A DNA stretch of 64,000 nt from Carettochelys insculpta (taxonomy: Eukaryota; Chordata; Testudines; Carettochelyidae): contig NC_134144.1 in assembly GCF_033958435.1 (NCBI RefSeq), forward strand, positions 9,294,010 through 9,358,009, in the 5' to 3' direction. The notes beneath the pieces were generated by a model that was not told the DNA's origin, did not search any database, and worked only from the letters and a program-made list of their open reading frames with translations. This document shows, piece by piece, positions 12,100-24,373 of this stretch (within the stretch, counting starts at the first letter, position 1; each line of letters opens with the position of its first letter). The position numbers and the translations under genes are program-made.

Positions 12100-13700
12100 G
12101 ATTCATTTGGCTATGTACTCATTAATCCTTCAGAAAGCACGTACCTTTACAATGTTCAATCTCTTTGAGGGACCTAAAGAAATCTGCTATTAGTAGAGCA
12201 GGTGCTCACTTCCCAATGGCACTGTAACTGCCCCCCACCATGTAGGTTTTGCCCTGTGGCCCCTTCGCAACCCACAAGATATCAGTAAAAGCCATAATGA
12301 TAGCACCAATGCAAAGTATGAGATACGTTTGTTCATATCAACTGGACATCATGCTATGGAACCCTTGCAAAATTAGTTATTATATGGCTGGTTTCATGGT
12401 TGATAGTTGAATAGCTAGACCATTGCTATGTCATGCTTCAGGGTACTGCTGGAGAGACTGAGAGGGCATTTCTTCCCACGATGGAAGTTGCTGCTGCAAT
12501 ATAACTGAACAACCACCTGTCCCTCAAATGAGGTCACAAAACTAAAGGGTGTAAGACCCATCAGTTTCTGCTCCATCCTACTGAAGATACTTTGTTTCAT
12601 CCAGACTAACAATTGGAAAGCTACATAGATTGTTTGGGTTGGTTATCAATAAAAGGTATTGAATGTGTTGCACCAGGAAGGTGTTAAGAGATTGTCCAGC
12701 AGGAAGTACTTTGACCAGAAAAAGAAAAGCAGATTTCTCGCTATATTGCTACAGAGCAAACCACCAAACACGAAGCAGATTATGTTCTCAATCGCATGGC
12801 ACTGTTGCTAAATTACCTGCTCCCTGCAAGGGAGTAAATATCAAAAGATTTTCGGATAAGAAAACAAATGAAAATGTTTACCAGTTTTAATATTGCCTCA
12901 TGTTAGCAGCGGTGGGACTAATTGAAACCAAGCATTTTTTGTTTCCCTCTCTGCTAATGAAGATATGTTCTATGAATAGCTCCCACAAAGCAGTGTTTAT
13001 ATATTGGTTTGCTTTACTTGTTCTAAAATAATTAGCAAGAACATGATGTTTCTGTTGTCACAGCACGATAACAGCAAAACATTGCTAGTCTTAAATTAGT
13101 TGATTTACCATGCCATCTCTCCTGCTGCACACGGATGCTCAGTGCCCATTTCCTGAAACACATCTAAAAAACTAAGTTAAAAAACAAACAAGAAAAAATA
13201 AGGACCAGAATTGGAGGCGGTGTAAGTTGGCAAAGTGCCAGTGACATCTGTGGGCAGATATTCAGCTGACAACATAGCGCTCAATGGAGTTACGGCCAGT
13301 GAAACCAGCCGAGGACCTACTCTTTGCCTTGCCCCTTACAGCACATTCAAATTAGAAAAGTGGTAGGTAATCTGCAGACTCTCAGGTCAGTCTGAGCACA
13401 GCAATAACCAGGCAGGTTGGGTATTTTTGTACTTATGCCATTAGCTGCCCGCTGCTATGTAATAGATCTGAAGCACTATGTTTTCCAGAATAACCCGTCA
13501 ATTCTCAGGTTAATTCGAATCAGAGTCCATGCAAGAAAAAAATAAATTAAAAAGGGGAAAGAGAGAGAGATTTCATTCTAAAGAAAGGAACATTCTCCTA
13601 GGTTAGCATAAAGCAGATGCCATGTGTATGTTGCACATGAAGTATCAAAACAATACACAAGTAGCACACCCTTTCCAGCAGACTAAATTTTACTCTTATC
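12100..13700. other. No recognised gene
   Basis: Unassigned sequence of mixed composition. A possible fragment of the ACCAGC-type ancient palindromic repeat lies around 13200-13310. No open frame of note. Confidence 0.5.
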
Positions 13701-13703
13701 TTA

Positions 13704-14003
13704 GGCTGTGTCTACACTACCCCAGAAGATTGACCCGCTCACATCCATCGGTCTTCCTGGGTTCCATTTTGCACATCTGGTAGGGATGCGTGAAATCAAC
13801 CTATCACAGATCAGCACTGACCCCTTTACTCCTCCCAAGGCACAAGTAGTAATGGAGATCGACAGGAGAAACTCTCCCATTGGCCTTCTTCAGTGAGGAC
13901 GGCCAGGTAAGTCAATTGCAGATACACAATTCTGCTACAGCAATTGCAGAGCTAGAATAAATGTATCTGTAATCGACTTCCTTTCCCTACTGCAGACATA
14001 GCC
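13704..14003 (-). mobile_element. PIF/Harbinger-type MITE, family A
   Basis: The left terminus is GGCTGTGTCTACACTA and the right terminus ends GCAGACATAGCC, its imperfect inverse. TTA lies on both sides (13701-13703 and 14004-14006). The interior shows AAACTCTCCCATTGG and CAATTGCAGATACACAATTC blocks shared with copies at 14007, 15796, 22806, 23787 and 33139. The internal order is opposite to that of the next copy. No coding capacity. TWA duplication is the hallmark of PIF/Harbinger. Confidence 0.75.
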
Positions 14004-14006
14004 TTA

Positions 14007-14295
14007 GGGCAGGTCTACACTAGACCTGAAAGTCAATTTCAGATAACAATTCTAGCTACGGCAATTGCATAGCTAGAATCAGGTACTGGAAATCCATTTG
14101 ACCATCTTCACTAAGGAAGGACGATGGGAGCATTTCTGCTATTGACCTGCCTTACTCCTCATTATCGCAAGGAATATAGGGGTCAACTGCTGACCCCAGA
14201 GAGATCGATTTTGTGCATCATTACCAGATGCATGAAACTGAACTTAGAAGATTGACCCTGACTGAGTCAATGCTCACCGCAGTGTAGACAAGCCC
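14007..14295 (+). mobile_element. PIF/Harbinger-type MITE, family A, adjacent copy
   Basis: The left terminus is GGGCAGGTCTACACTA and the right terminus AGTGTAGACAAGCCC. TTA flanks both sides (14004-14006 and 14296-14298). The left TTA is the same one that closes the preceding copy, so the two MITEs share a duplication and sit head to tail in opposite internal orientation. Confidence 0.75.
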
Positions 14296-14630
14296 TTAGA
14301 AATGACCAAATTGATTCCGTTAAAGCAGCCCCAACCCGAACTTTTCTCCAGAACTCCAACTGAACCCAACCCTTTACGAAGTGTGAAAGTTCTGAAGTAA
14401 CTTTTGTCTTCCTGTATTATACACCCTGGTATGTTCTGGTTCTCTCCACGAACAGTAGTTCTGGAAGACCATGAAACCTGAAATTCCTTCCTTTCCTCTG
14501 TCTGTCTATTCAGTGGATTTTCTTCCTCCTCCCAAATAAATACATATTTCTGCAACATAGGAAATACTATCAATACAATCAAACAGATTGCTGTTAAACA
14601 TTGATTTAAATCTAATTGCACAGTACACTA

Positions 14631-14942
14631 CAGGTTGAACCTCTGTTGTCCAGCACCCTCAGGAACTGACCAGTGCCAATGAGCAAATATGCCCAGACCA
14701 TGGAAGGTCAACATGGTTTAGCACATTATCAACACTTCCACTGCTTACTGGGATCTTAGAAGACATTTAGAGGTATATTACAGCTAAATAACAGCACAGA
14801 ACACTGAGAGCCAGGATAGATTTTATGGAAGCACAGGAAACTTGACCACACCCATGATAACTGGTCATCCAGCTAACTAAAATCATGGCAGATTATGGAT
14901 GCTGCTGGATGAGAGAGTTCCAGATTAGAAAGGTTCAACCTG
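14631..14942. mobile_element. Tigger-like MITE with TA duplication
   Basis: The inverted termini are CAGGTTGAACCTCT on the left and AGGTTCAACCTG on the right, each bordered by TA. The TIR resembles the CAGGTTGAG terminus of Tigger (pogo-type Tc1/mariner) elements. The interior block GGGATCTTAGAAGACATTTA and GATAACTGGTCATCCAG is shared with the copies at 29713 and 31921. Non-coding. Confidence 0.7.
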
Positions 14943-14944
14943 TA

Positions 14945-15795
14945 CTGTAATAATGTGGCATTAACAGACACTGAATGTACACTGAAGCAAAATGGGAAAA
15001 AAAGCAAAACCTCTTTGCCTCTAACAGGTGAAGGTTAGAGTCCTTCAAGTTACAGTAAAAAGCTTGGGACAATTTGAGACTTCCAACCAAAAAGCAATTG
15101 CTTAAGGTAAACTAATACTCAGGCAGAACGTTCACCCATTTGGAGCACTGAGATGGATTTTGCTGTGATGGTGAAGAAAGAGAAAATTGCTCGCCTGCAA
15201 AGTTCATTGTTAGAAAGGCAGTTAGAAGCTGGTTTCAAACAGCATGCTTCAGTCACAAGGAAGCAAAAACAAACAGAAAGAAACTGAAAAAGGAAGTAAG
15301 CAAACTGTGCGTTCTGCATTGTCCGTGGAATAGAGAAAACAGTGATTCTCTAGAGTCGTCCATTATTTTTACGTCTCCACACACAACTGCCCAATCAAAT
15401 AATTGTAGAAAGGCACACAGAAGCTAGTTCCCCTTTGGACCTCTGCAGTTAATTTATTTTCATTGTATTTTCCTTTGGAACTGGCTATCAGCAGCAGTTC
15501 CAGGTATGTCATTCTAAGTTATGCCTCACGTAGTTACAAATGACCTTTGTGAAATGCTTAGATGTAGTGATTCCAGCTGGATTTTTACTCTTCTGCTCAT
15601 CCAGTTAGTACCATTTATTGTTATTACCTTTGCACAGCTCTGCTCACCCACCCCCTGCAGCTTTTATATGTCTCCTATATCTTCAGCTACGGATTGGCTT
15701 GTTTTTGTCAATAAGTGACTTCTGTAGGAGAAAGAAACAGCATAACGCCTGGGCCTGGTGCAAGGCCTGAACCAAATTAAACAAGAGTGACACTG
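14945..15795. other. No recognised gene
   Basis: AT-rich unassigned sequence. Short open frames on both strands (15119-15319, 15521-15718) have no recognisable features beyond hydrophobic runs. Confidence 0.5.
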
Positions 15796-15994
15796 TGGCC
15801 AGGTCTACACTAAACATTAAAGTCAATTGTAGATACGCAATTCTAGCTACAGCAACTGTGTAGCTGGAAGCGACTTATCCACAATCAACTTACTTGGCCG
15901 TCCTCACAGAGGGAGAGTTTCTGCCAACCCCAAATAGTTCAATTTCACACATCCCTACCAGGCGCGTGAAGTTGAGCCCTAATGCAGACATACC
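15796..15994 (+). mobile_element. PIF/Harbinger-type MITE, family A
   Basis: The left end CCAGGTCTACACTAAACATT and the right end ATGCAGACATACC bracket the same interior blocks (AATTCTAGCTACAGCAACTG, GGCCGTCCTCACAGAGGGAG) as the other family A copies. A clear TTA duplication is not visible. It is shorter than the ~290-300-bp copies, so it carries an internal deletion. Confidence 0.65.
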
Positions 15995-16494
15995 TCGACT
16001 GAACTCTTCATCCAGCGTAGAGGAGCAGTGTCACAATTCTGACACTGACTGAACTGGTCCATTGTTAGGGAGCGCATAGGTGTAGTGGTGGCTCAGTACT
16101 GTCTGCTGATGACTATTACTGTACCTTGTTTAACAATAAACCCGCCTCAGGTACCTTCAGACCTTATCTAATTTCATGGTCTTTGGGGGATGCCTTGGAA
16201 TCTACCACATTAGCCATTTGCACGGGGCTGATGTAATACACAGCAGGAGCATATGCATGCAGCTCAAAGATTGCTGTCATTGACTGAGCAGGAACACCTG
16301 TCAGGACACCTCACTGGTGACTTCTGAACTATCACAACTTCTACCTCCTGCAGAATGGCTACCACTAAATAAATAGCTCTGTGTAAACCTACATACCATT
16401 GTCACACATGTTTTAAAGACCCACTTTCTTCTGTAATTTCATCTCAGCTTCCAACATTACACCAAAGTTTCAATCCTGTTTTCTTGTGGCTTTT

Positions 16495-16725
16495 ATTACG
16501 GCAGCATCTAGTAGCCCTAATCTAGATGGACACCACCTTGTGCTGGGTGCTTTAAAAGCACACTATTAAGAAAATCCTTGCCCTGAAGAAAGTGCAGTCT
16601 AAAGAGACAAGTGTGGGAGGGACAGAGATGCAACAAGGGGACAATATCTTCCCAAAGGTCAGTTGGGATAGGAACAGAACCACATCACCTGTGTCCCACT
16701 CCAGAACCTAACCTCTAGAGCACAT
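16495..16725 (-). repeat. CORE-SINE / L2-tail repeat
   Basis: On the plus strand the order is TAGTAGCCCTAATCTAGATG, ACCTTGTGCTGGGTGCT, AAAATCCTTGCCCTGAAGAA. This is the reverse complement of the widespread 'agggactgtc ... cagcgcctagcacaatgggg ... ctcctaggcgct' tail. The MIR copy at 21949-22194 shows the same tail on the plus strand. Confidence 0.6.
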
Positions 16726-16867
16726 TGTTTCGTATAACTAGAATTGGCACTCACTGCCTGATCTTGCAGGCAGTGAAAAGGTCCTTTCCAATGGGGGTTC
16801 AACTGAGCCCTGGGATAAGGACCTTGAAAATGCCCCTGATTGACATAACCTTTACAATGAGGTCAAT

Positions 16868-17045
16868 TACACACACACACCTCCTAGAACTGGAAGGGAC
16901 CTTGGGAGGCCATCTAGTCCAGTCCCCTGCCCTTTTGGCAGGACCAAGCACCATCCCTGACATCGATTTGCCCCAATCCCTAAATGGCCTCTTCAAGGTT
17001 TGAGCTCACAACCCTGGGTTGAGCAGGCCAATACTCAAACCATAA
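16868..17045 (-). mobile_element. CR1 LINE 3' end
   Basis: The plus strand reads CTGGAAGGGACCTTGGGAGG, then CATCTAGTCCAGTCCCCTGC and TTGGCAGGACCAAGCACC, the reverse complement of the CR1 3' terminal region. A CA-dinucleotide tract lies directly before it. 5'-truncated, as is usual for CR1. Non-coding. Confidence 0.9.
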
Positions 17046-17414
17046 CCATTAGTACAATGGCTTCCCTCTTCAGTCTACTCTAGCTGCTTGGAGACAGAGC
17101 CAAACCAGTGGCCTAGGCGTATGGTTGCACTCCCTGAAGAGCCTGCATGTTTATGTTGGCCTCCCCCTTGCCGTCTTGGGCATTGGTTTTGAAAGAAAAT
17201 TGAAAAGGCTCCAATTGTCCCGCTCTATGTATTTTCAGTTAGGTACCATTTAAATTCCTAAACGTCTGCAATTAGGCTATTATCTAGGAGGCTGCATTAT
17301 CCCCCTTCTCTGCTGAAGCTATGCCACAAGGTTCCTGCCCTGGAGCAAGACAGCAGTGAGGCAAGATGGTGGAAATTAATGAGACAATGCCTTGATTAAA
17401 GTAGTGGTCACTTC

Positions 17415-17770
17415 ATAGAATTCTAGGGCTGGAAGGGATCTCAGTAAGAAATCAAGTCCAGCCCCCTGTTCAAAGCAGGACCAACCCTAACTAAATCAGC
17501 CCAGCCAGGGCTTTGTCAAGGTGGGACTTAAAAACCTCTTGGGATGGAGATTCCACCACCTGTCTAGGTAACACATTCCAGTGCTTCACCACCCTCTTGG
17601 TGAAACAGTGTTTCCTAATATCTAAGCTAGACTTCAACCACTACAGCTTGAGAACATTGCTCCTCATTCTGTCATCTGCCACCACTGGAAAAAAAAACCT
17701 CTCTCTGTGCTCTTTAGAATCCCCCTTCACGTAGTCGAAGGTGGCTATCAAATCCCCCCCTCACACTTCT
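17415..17770 (-). mobile_element. CR1 LINE 3' end, longer copy
   Basis: The sequence starts with TCATAGAATTCTAGGGCTGG and continues through the GCAGGACCAACCC block. It then passes into the reverse complement of the last part of CR1 ORF2 (blocks TTCCAGTGCTTCACCACCCT and TCCTAATATCTAAGCTAGAC). Diverged and interrupted by stops. Orientation is minus. Confidence 0.9.
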
Positions 17771-18291
17771 CTTCATATATCCGCCCTTCCTGAAACATGC
17801 AGATGGGGAAGCACAGCCTTTTCTACAAATGCAACTTGGAAGAGGGAACCTGCACCCGGTCCAGAAAGCTCCTCCTCTGTATCTGAGCAGAGTTTACAAA
17901 GCCCTTCTTTGGGCTCAGCACATCAAGCATCGGTCCAGCTTTTCATCTGTCGAAGAAGCCACTTTAAAAGCTATCCCATCAACCAGCTGAACCTCAGAAT
18001 GGGGAGCGTGTACACTGAGGCGGGTTAAGGCGGTAAACTTGAGCTTTCACGGGTAGTCATTTTGCTATTCGCCACTCTGCAAGACACCAGGGTCTCCTGA
18101 GGGGAAGGGCTCGTAAGAACTGGGCATGTGATTGAGCCAAGCTGCACAAAAAATATAAAAGTGACACTTTCGAAGTGCTCTGCACTAATTTAAAACTATG
18201 TCCCATGAGGGCAATAGTAAAATGCCCACTGACTTCAACGGGCACAACACTGCCTGTTTTTGAATATCCCACAAATCTTCCACACTGTGGA

Positions 18292-18727
18292 TACGGTTAC
18301 ATGAGCGAGTTTTGCCAATGAAACCTTGGTTTTGTCGACAAAACTTGTGGAATCTCCACACACAAAATGTGTCACGTGCACAGTTTGTCAACAAAACTCA
18401 GCACTTTCACCAGCAGCGTTCTGCCCCTCAGCCTTGAGGCATAACGCTGCTGTCGACAGAGTCCGTCAACAAAAAAGCCGTGTGGACGCTCCGAGGGGCC
18501 TTCTCTCGACAGACAGGGTATCCAGGACAACGGGCAGCCCTGTCTGCTGTGCTTCCGGGTGCTTGTTTTGTCGAAAGAGCGACCGAGCAGTCTGGCCAGT
18601 CTGTCGACAGAGCGGAGCACTCTGCCGATTGTCTTTTGTGCGTGGCCGCACTCTGTGGACAGCAGTTCTGTCGGGAAATCTCTTCCGCCACTGACTTCTG
18701 TCGACAGATCGCTGTAGTGTAACCGTA
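18292..18727. mobile_element. PIF/Harbinger-like MITE, family C, with TGTCGACA motifs
   Basis: The termini TACGGTTACA and TGTAACCGTA are inverted repeats. The interior repeatedly contains the palindrome TGTCGACA or close variants (for example near 18334, 18451, 18602 and 18699), in stretches such as CTGTCGACAGAG. Relatives are at 27797-28205 and 62132-62432. CpG is retained in many of these motifs. Long minus-strand open frames across it (up to 208 codons) are by-products of its composition. The superfamily is inferred from relatives. Confidence 0.6.
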
Positions 18728-21700
18728 GTTTGTCCTGAACTGCGGAGGGAACAGCCACACTGCAAAGTGACCACGGGGGCAGCCAGAGCTGGAAAACAGT
18801 GACCACATTAAGAGAGGGTTCTCCACCCTGCCAGCCTCTGGAGAGATCAGCACCCCCGGCCCAGCCCTCCATGGTACTTGGCCACAGTGCCCCGAAGGGG
18901 GAGCCTTGCTGCCCCCCACAATTAGACCTCTGTGGAAATACTGTCCTCCCCCCACAAGATCAGGCCGGGGAAAGGAGCCCGGCCCCAGCAGCTCTTGTGG
19001 GGACAGGGACAACTCCAGCCCTAATCCCGCTCCTGCAGCTCTCACTGGGGCCAAGGAAAAGCACAGCGGCTGCAGCCCTGGCCTCGCGCCCCAAAATTCA
19101 TGCTCGGGTGGGGGTAGGTCCCCCCCTTCATCACGGAGCCCAGCCCCAGCCTCCCTCTGACCTTACTGAAATACCCAAGAAATGGCAGTGAATTTGCCTG
19201 TGCATGTGCGTGCATGCGTGTCTCGCCTCTGATGGACAGCAATCGCTGTGCAAGTCAACCGCTAGACCCCCTTTGATTTCAATGGGAGTGGGATTGGACC
19301 TATAACCTTCAACACACACTGAGGCCATTTGTACGAGGAAGACAAGCATTTGGCCCATTATTGCTGTAGTGGGTCGGATTCTGCCTGTCACTGAAGGACA
19401 ATGGAGACAGATTGGCATGACTGAGAAACTGGGGCACTAGTTGATGCTAAAGGAAAAGACGGTCAATAACCTGAGGCGTGGCTGGAAGTGTTAATATGCA
19501 TGAACATATCTTAGGCTACTCGAGATGGAAGCAGAGAAAGGCTGTGAGTTGTTAGTGGAATCAGTGCAGCTGTGTGAAGCGCTCTGGGCTTCAAAAGGGA
19601 AAAGAAAGCCCAGTTAAAACAACTGGGGGCTACACAAAACACAACCCTGGACAGCCTGAAGGCATGCTCCCAGCTCAGCCAGATGCCAGCTGAGCTCAAC
19701 AGCTGGTGGCTTTGAGAAGACTACCCTGTGCTTTACCCCAAGCCTTCATGTATCCATCTGGGCTTGCCCTGTACAGGGACCTCCTGAATTGCCTGAGTTT
19801 TTCCCCAAAAGGGGGCTGCTCACTTCCAGTTGCTGAGCTCATATGGATATTAGGCTGTTTACTCATCACAGAATTTCATTCTCCCTCAATTTTCCAGTAC
19901 ATTTTGCAGTATATATGGTCTTTCTGAACTTAGGCTTTTGGGGGGGTCCCCATTCACTGTGACCCATCTTGGAGAAAAAGAAAACAAATATATCTAGGAA
20001 GATACAAAACTACCCTACCTAGAGCCCTGGGTTCAGAGGTTTCAGCAGGATACTGCCTGCTGCTAGGAGATGCTCATATTTGGGGATAATTTTTTTTTGT
20101 AGAAGCCTGCAAATTTACAGATACAGTATCCACGTTATATCCATGGATATCCACAGCTCATTTCTGCAGATGCAGGTACAAATTTTATCTCCAAACAGGG
20201 CTCTACATATGAATTCTTAATTTCTTCTCCACTGAGCTTTGTTTTGAGTTCAAATGAGCCCAGCATTCAAAGCGATACTTGCTAGCTTTGCTTGTGTTCA
20301 GATCAAGCCTCAGCTCTCGGTTTTCAACCCAAAATGCTCAACAAGTCCAGGGGCTCCATCTAAGCTTGACTCAATCCATTAGGGAAACAGTTGAAGTATG
20401 GGTGTGTCAGAGCCTCCAATCAACCATATTTGCCTACAAAACTGAGGTTTCATTAGAAAACTATCACCCAGCTGCCCTTCTCCCCCTAGCAAAACATGTG
20501 AGTGACCTTGGAATCTTACTAATTTGGCAACTCCACACCCAGCTTTAATTACTCCACTGTTTCTTGCATTTGACAATGTCTGTTTTGAAGTCTGAGTCAA
20601 GCTGAATAATAATAAAAAACCCTTTACAGAAATGCCTTCAAATTGGGCAAAACTCCTGCAGATTTTGGAGAGAAAGTGTTCATATTCTGTTGCTACTCCT
20701 TCACTCCAGATTTCTATTTTCTTTGTTAATTTTTGTCTCTAGACAGTGTCAAATTCACTCTGCCAATATCTCTCTTTTGAAAATCGTTAAGAGCTTGGTT
20801 GGGCACCCACTGGAACAAATAAAATTCCCATTGACTTCAGTAGAAAGAGTAATAGACCCCTTATATTCTGCTGATTATTGCTGCATATTCAGTCTGCTAC
20901 TGAAAGAAGACAGAATTCCAGGAGGATTTTTAAGTAATTGACACTTAAGAAAAAGTTGATGGCAAATGTCAGAATTTGTCTCAGACTTCCTGGAAAATGG
21001 AAACGTCAACATGGGTTAACAGAATCCAAATGGGTAAAAAATGCCTGTCAGTATAATCCCAGGGGAAGGCAAGTATGGGAAGCTAAAGAAGCAATGACTG
21101 TTAGTCATTTTAACCTTTCAGATAAAATTGATTATTAATTCACTGTAAAATTGCAGGCCTGATCTGCTACAGGGATAAATTGGCAAGCTTGTGCCAGTTT
21201 ACCCCAGCTAGAGATATCGCCAGTGACATGTGACTGGTTCTGGTAGCGTTACAATGCAGAATTAGTTCCTCTGTTTACAGATATTAAGACTGCTCTATTT
21301 TGTTTTAGTAGCACCTTACTAATTACACACACTATAGACAAATGACGGTGTTCGTACATGCACACACTTTGACTAACTGGAACCGTATGTACCAGGGCTG
21401 CTATTTTAGAGAACGGGAGCTGTCTTAAATAGGATTTGAAAGCCTGACACTTTCTGTCCTGAAACTAAAAGTTGGGCAAATTTCCTTTTGGTTTCCTGTT
21501 GAGATGTTGGGCTCGTTTGAATTCTTTACTCAAAGTAAGACACAGGGCACGAGAGGCAGAAAAAAAACCTTTTTACCATAAGGCCTGATTCAAGGCTCAC
21601 CGAAGCTGACAGGTGCCTATGGCGTTACTGAAAGGGTGAAAGAAAAACAAAAAAAAAAGCTTTCACAAAGCTTTGCCAACTGAAAGCTCTGGCTTTTGCA

Positions 21701-21948
21701 CGGCACTAAATTCACAGCACTTTTTGGAAAGTGAAGGTCCTTGGGTCTGGATTAATCAAACCGTTGAATCCCACATTAACCTGCTAGGGATTGTCATCTG
21801 AGATATTTCCTTCTCTTCACTAAACTGAATGGTCTCTACTGCTAGTAGACCAAGCAGAAGTGAAAACAGACCCAAATTGTCACAGGATCCTTCCAATGCC
21901 CCACGGGACTCAAAGAGCATGGTTTTACCTTTCTCATCCTTGAGAGAG
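18728..21948. other. No recognised gene
   Basis: 18780-19160 is GC-rich with Pro-rich overlapping frames on both strands but no domain. 20020-20210 has ATCCACG/GATATCCAC blocks bracketed by AGAGCCCTG and CAGGGCTCT, possibly old transposon ends facing outward. 21160-21215 may be another fragment of the ancient palindromic repeat. Nothing else recognised. Confidence 0.4.
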
Positions 21949-22194
21949 AGCATGCTCTAATGGATGAGGAAAGAACTGGGCCTCAACAAGTCTGCTTCCT
22001 AGTCATGGCTCTGCCCCCAACCAACTGTGTGACCTTGGTCGAGTCACTTCACTTTTTCATGCCTCAGTTTCTCCTCACACCTTGTGTTTTCTTCCCTGTT
22101 TAGACTATATCAACAGCTTGGGACATGGACTGGCCTTTGTGTGGGTAGAGCATGTAGCGTAATGAGGCTTTTGGGTGCCATCATAATAGAAACC
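21949..22194 (+). repeat. MIR/CORE-SINE, near full length
   Basis: The order of blocks matches the MIR/CORE-SINE type: a tRNA-related head (GGCTCTGCCCC), the core AACTGTGTGACCTTGGTCGA, GCCTCAGTTTCTCC, then the L2-like tail AGCTTGGGACATGGACTGGC ending near CATAATAGAAACC. Pol III box sequences in the head are decayed. The start of the 226-codon frame 22084-22764 lies inside this repeat. Confidence 0.75.
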
Positions 22195-22805
22195 AACCCC
22201 CCTACTTATTTTAAGGGTGGTTTCAAATACTTGAATTATTCAAGTAGCCAACACAGAACAAAGCTCCACCTTTCACACAGGTTGACGTGGCTCAGCATGG
22301 CTGCTCTTGGCAAAGCCAGAAACCACTCTTTTTTTTGGTTGTGGATGCAGACAGCAGCTATAGCAGATGAGCCAACGGGCAGCCTCCCTCCAGCCATGCC
22401 AACAGGAAGTGCTCATCTCCACTGCAAATTGCTCTGGGTAAGGCCCAGATCCTATGGCCAAAAACTGGTCACAATCCTCATACAAGACTCAACAGCGCTA
22501 TGGACAGGGTTAGTCAAATTCGAGCCTCTGAACCTTGGAGACAACCAGACAAGACAGCATCCAGCAACAATGATCCCGGGAGCAAGAAAAATACCAGATG
22601 ACCAGACAAAGACCTTACTTGGCACCCCAAAGGGGAGTGCTCACAAGTGGGTGGACCCCCCCTTACAGTCTGCCATAGGAAATGACTCCATGCCCATTAG
22701 AGGTAAAGTTAGGGAGCACCCCTCCACAAACCAAGAAACCACTGTGCCACAGGTAAAATCTTAGAACATTTCTGAAAATAACCTTGGTATGCTAATATAT
22801 TTCTC
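22195..22805. other. No recognised gene
   Basis: This is occupied mostly by the rest of the 226-codon frame 22084-22764. That frame begins in a MIR tail, has no domain, and shows no family resemblance I can name. I treat it as a chance frame. Confidence 0.45.
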
Positions 22806-23030
22806 AGGGCAGGTCGACACTAGACCTTAAAGTCAATGGTAGGTATGCAATTCCAGCTATGGCAGTTGTGTAGCTGGAGTCGATGTATGTACAATCAACT
22901 TACTTGTCCATCCTCACAGAGGGAGGTCAACGGGAGAAGCCCTCAGCACGGGGGTCAACGGTCAACTGTCAACCCCTGATAGTGAAGATGTGTACAATCG
23001 AACTAGGAACGTGAAATTGAACCCTGAGAT
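22806..23030 (+). mobile_element. PIF/Harbinger-type MITE, family A
   Basis: It begins GGGCAGGTCGACACTAGACC and contains CAATTCCAGCTATGGCAG and TCCTCACAGAGGGAGGTC. The right terminus is lost or too diverged to place, ending near TGAAATTGAACCCTGA. Confidence 0.65.
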
Positions 23031-23786
23031 ATCAGTCCAGACCAGGCCAATCTCCCAGCAAGTGTAGAATCACTCTCAAGAGCTAGGAGCTGTACAAACA
23101 GAGCTAACCAGTCCTGGCCGCCAAAACCCACCAAGCTATGGAGACAGAGAAAGGAGGTGGAGAGAAACTGAGAGGAGCTGTTTTGCCCCCCCCAGTCACC
23201 CAGCAGGGCTGTGTTACACCTGGGACAAAAAACCAGGTCACCTTTGTGCCAGGCCATGACATTAGCTATTGCCTGATACTTTCTAACTTAGGCCCAGCGT
23301 GTGACTATACCATGGAGGGATTTAAAGAAAAAAATCCTTTTTAGCAACACTTTAGGACTGCAAACACACAGAATCAGTCGTCTTTGTTTTCTTAACAGAC
23401 AGGAAATAAGTGGAACAGTGGATGGAGATAAGGAGGGGCTGGGGAAGCTGCGTGGAGCAGCAGGGGTAGTGAAGAAGCGGAAAGTAGCAGAAAGGCAGAA
23501 GCGTGTGTTAGAGGAACTGGGGGATCTCTGGAGAGTCAGAGAAGGAGCTCAGAAGAGGGCAGCAAAACTCAGTGGCAGCAGGCAATGCATCTGCAGTTTG
23601 TTTTTGATACGCTTTGCAATCCTCCAGGTTACTTATCCAGTGGTAATATGAACTATCTGTATTATTGCGGCCCCCAATCAAGATCAGAGCCCCAAGAAGT
23701 TAGATGCTGTTCAAAATTTTTGTAAGAGACAGCCCCCACCCCAGGACCGTATAGCTTAAGCAGACAAACAGGAAGCAGTATTAGTC
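23031..23786. other. No recognised gene
   Basis: The plus frame 23301-23651 (116 codons) is Lys/Arg/Glu-rich in its middle but has no recognisable domain. Nothing else noted. Confidence 0.45.
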
Positions 23787-24072
23787 CCTTTTACACTAGA
23801 CATTAAAGTTGACTGTAGCTAAGTCAATTCAAGCTACACAATTGCCGTAGCTAGAACTGGCTTACCTAAAATGGACGTATCTGGCCGTCCTCACAGAGAG
23901 AGGTTGACAGGTGAAACTTTCCCCGTAGGCCTCCCTTAATCATTGTGATATTGACGTGTACAGGGGTTAACTGCTGACCCCAGATAGTTTGATTTCACAC
24001 GTCCCTACTAGGGGCATAAAATCGAACCCCAGAAGATTGACCCTGACTGGGTCTCTCTTCCACATAGTGAAA
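23787..24072 (+). mobile_element. PIF/Harbinger-type MITE, family A
   Basis: The sequence TTTTACACTAGACATTAAAG at the left, GGCCGTCCTCACAGAGAGAG in the middle and CCCCAGAAGATTGACCCTGA towards the right align with the other family A copies. Terminal bases are decayed and no target duplication could be read. Confidence 0.65.
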
Positions 24073-24373
24073 GATAGACCCACAGCAAGTAGTTTTGCTC
24101 AAGTTTGGCTCAAGCAGAGCTAACCTAAATTAGTCTGCAAAACAGAGCTGCCCGTGTTCCTCGAAAGGCTCACAACAAATACACGTTCCAAATGGATACA
24201 CTTGGAGTATGTCTGATCGTCGTACTTCTCTCTTTCCTTCTTCCTGTTCAAACGGCATCTCCTGACCACTTATTTCCTGGAGCACCCTGGAATGCCTTTA
24301 ATATAAATAAGTTGGAAGAAGGATGATCTTGTCCAACTATTTTATCTGCAGCCATTTAGTGTCAAGTCAGGAT

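Noticed and set aside
13704..14295. Reading the paired MITEs as a CRISPR-like or tandem array
   Set aside because: There are only two units, in opposite orientation, with TTA duplications. This is transposon biology.
18428..19054. Minus-strand open frame of 208 codons
   Set aside because: Its first third is GC-rich unassigned DNA and the rest is the family C MITE, where repeated TGTCGACA motifs keep several frames open on both strands.
20020..20215. A complete hAT element between AGAGCCCTG and CAGGGCTCT
   Set aside because: The termini face outward from each other, not inward, so they do not bound one element.
22084..22764. Plus-strand open frame of 226 codons
   Set aside because: It begins inside a MIR tail, shows no domain, and its composition is not that of a conserved protein.
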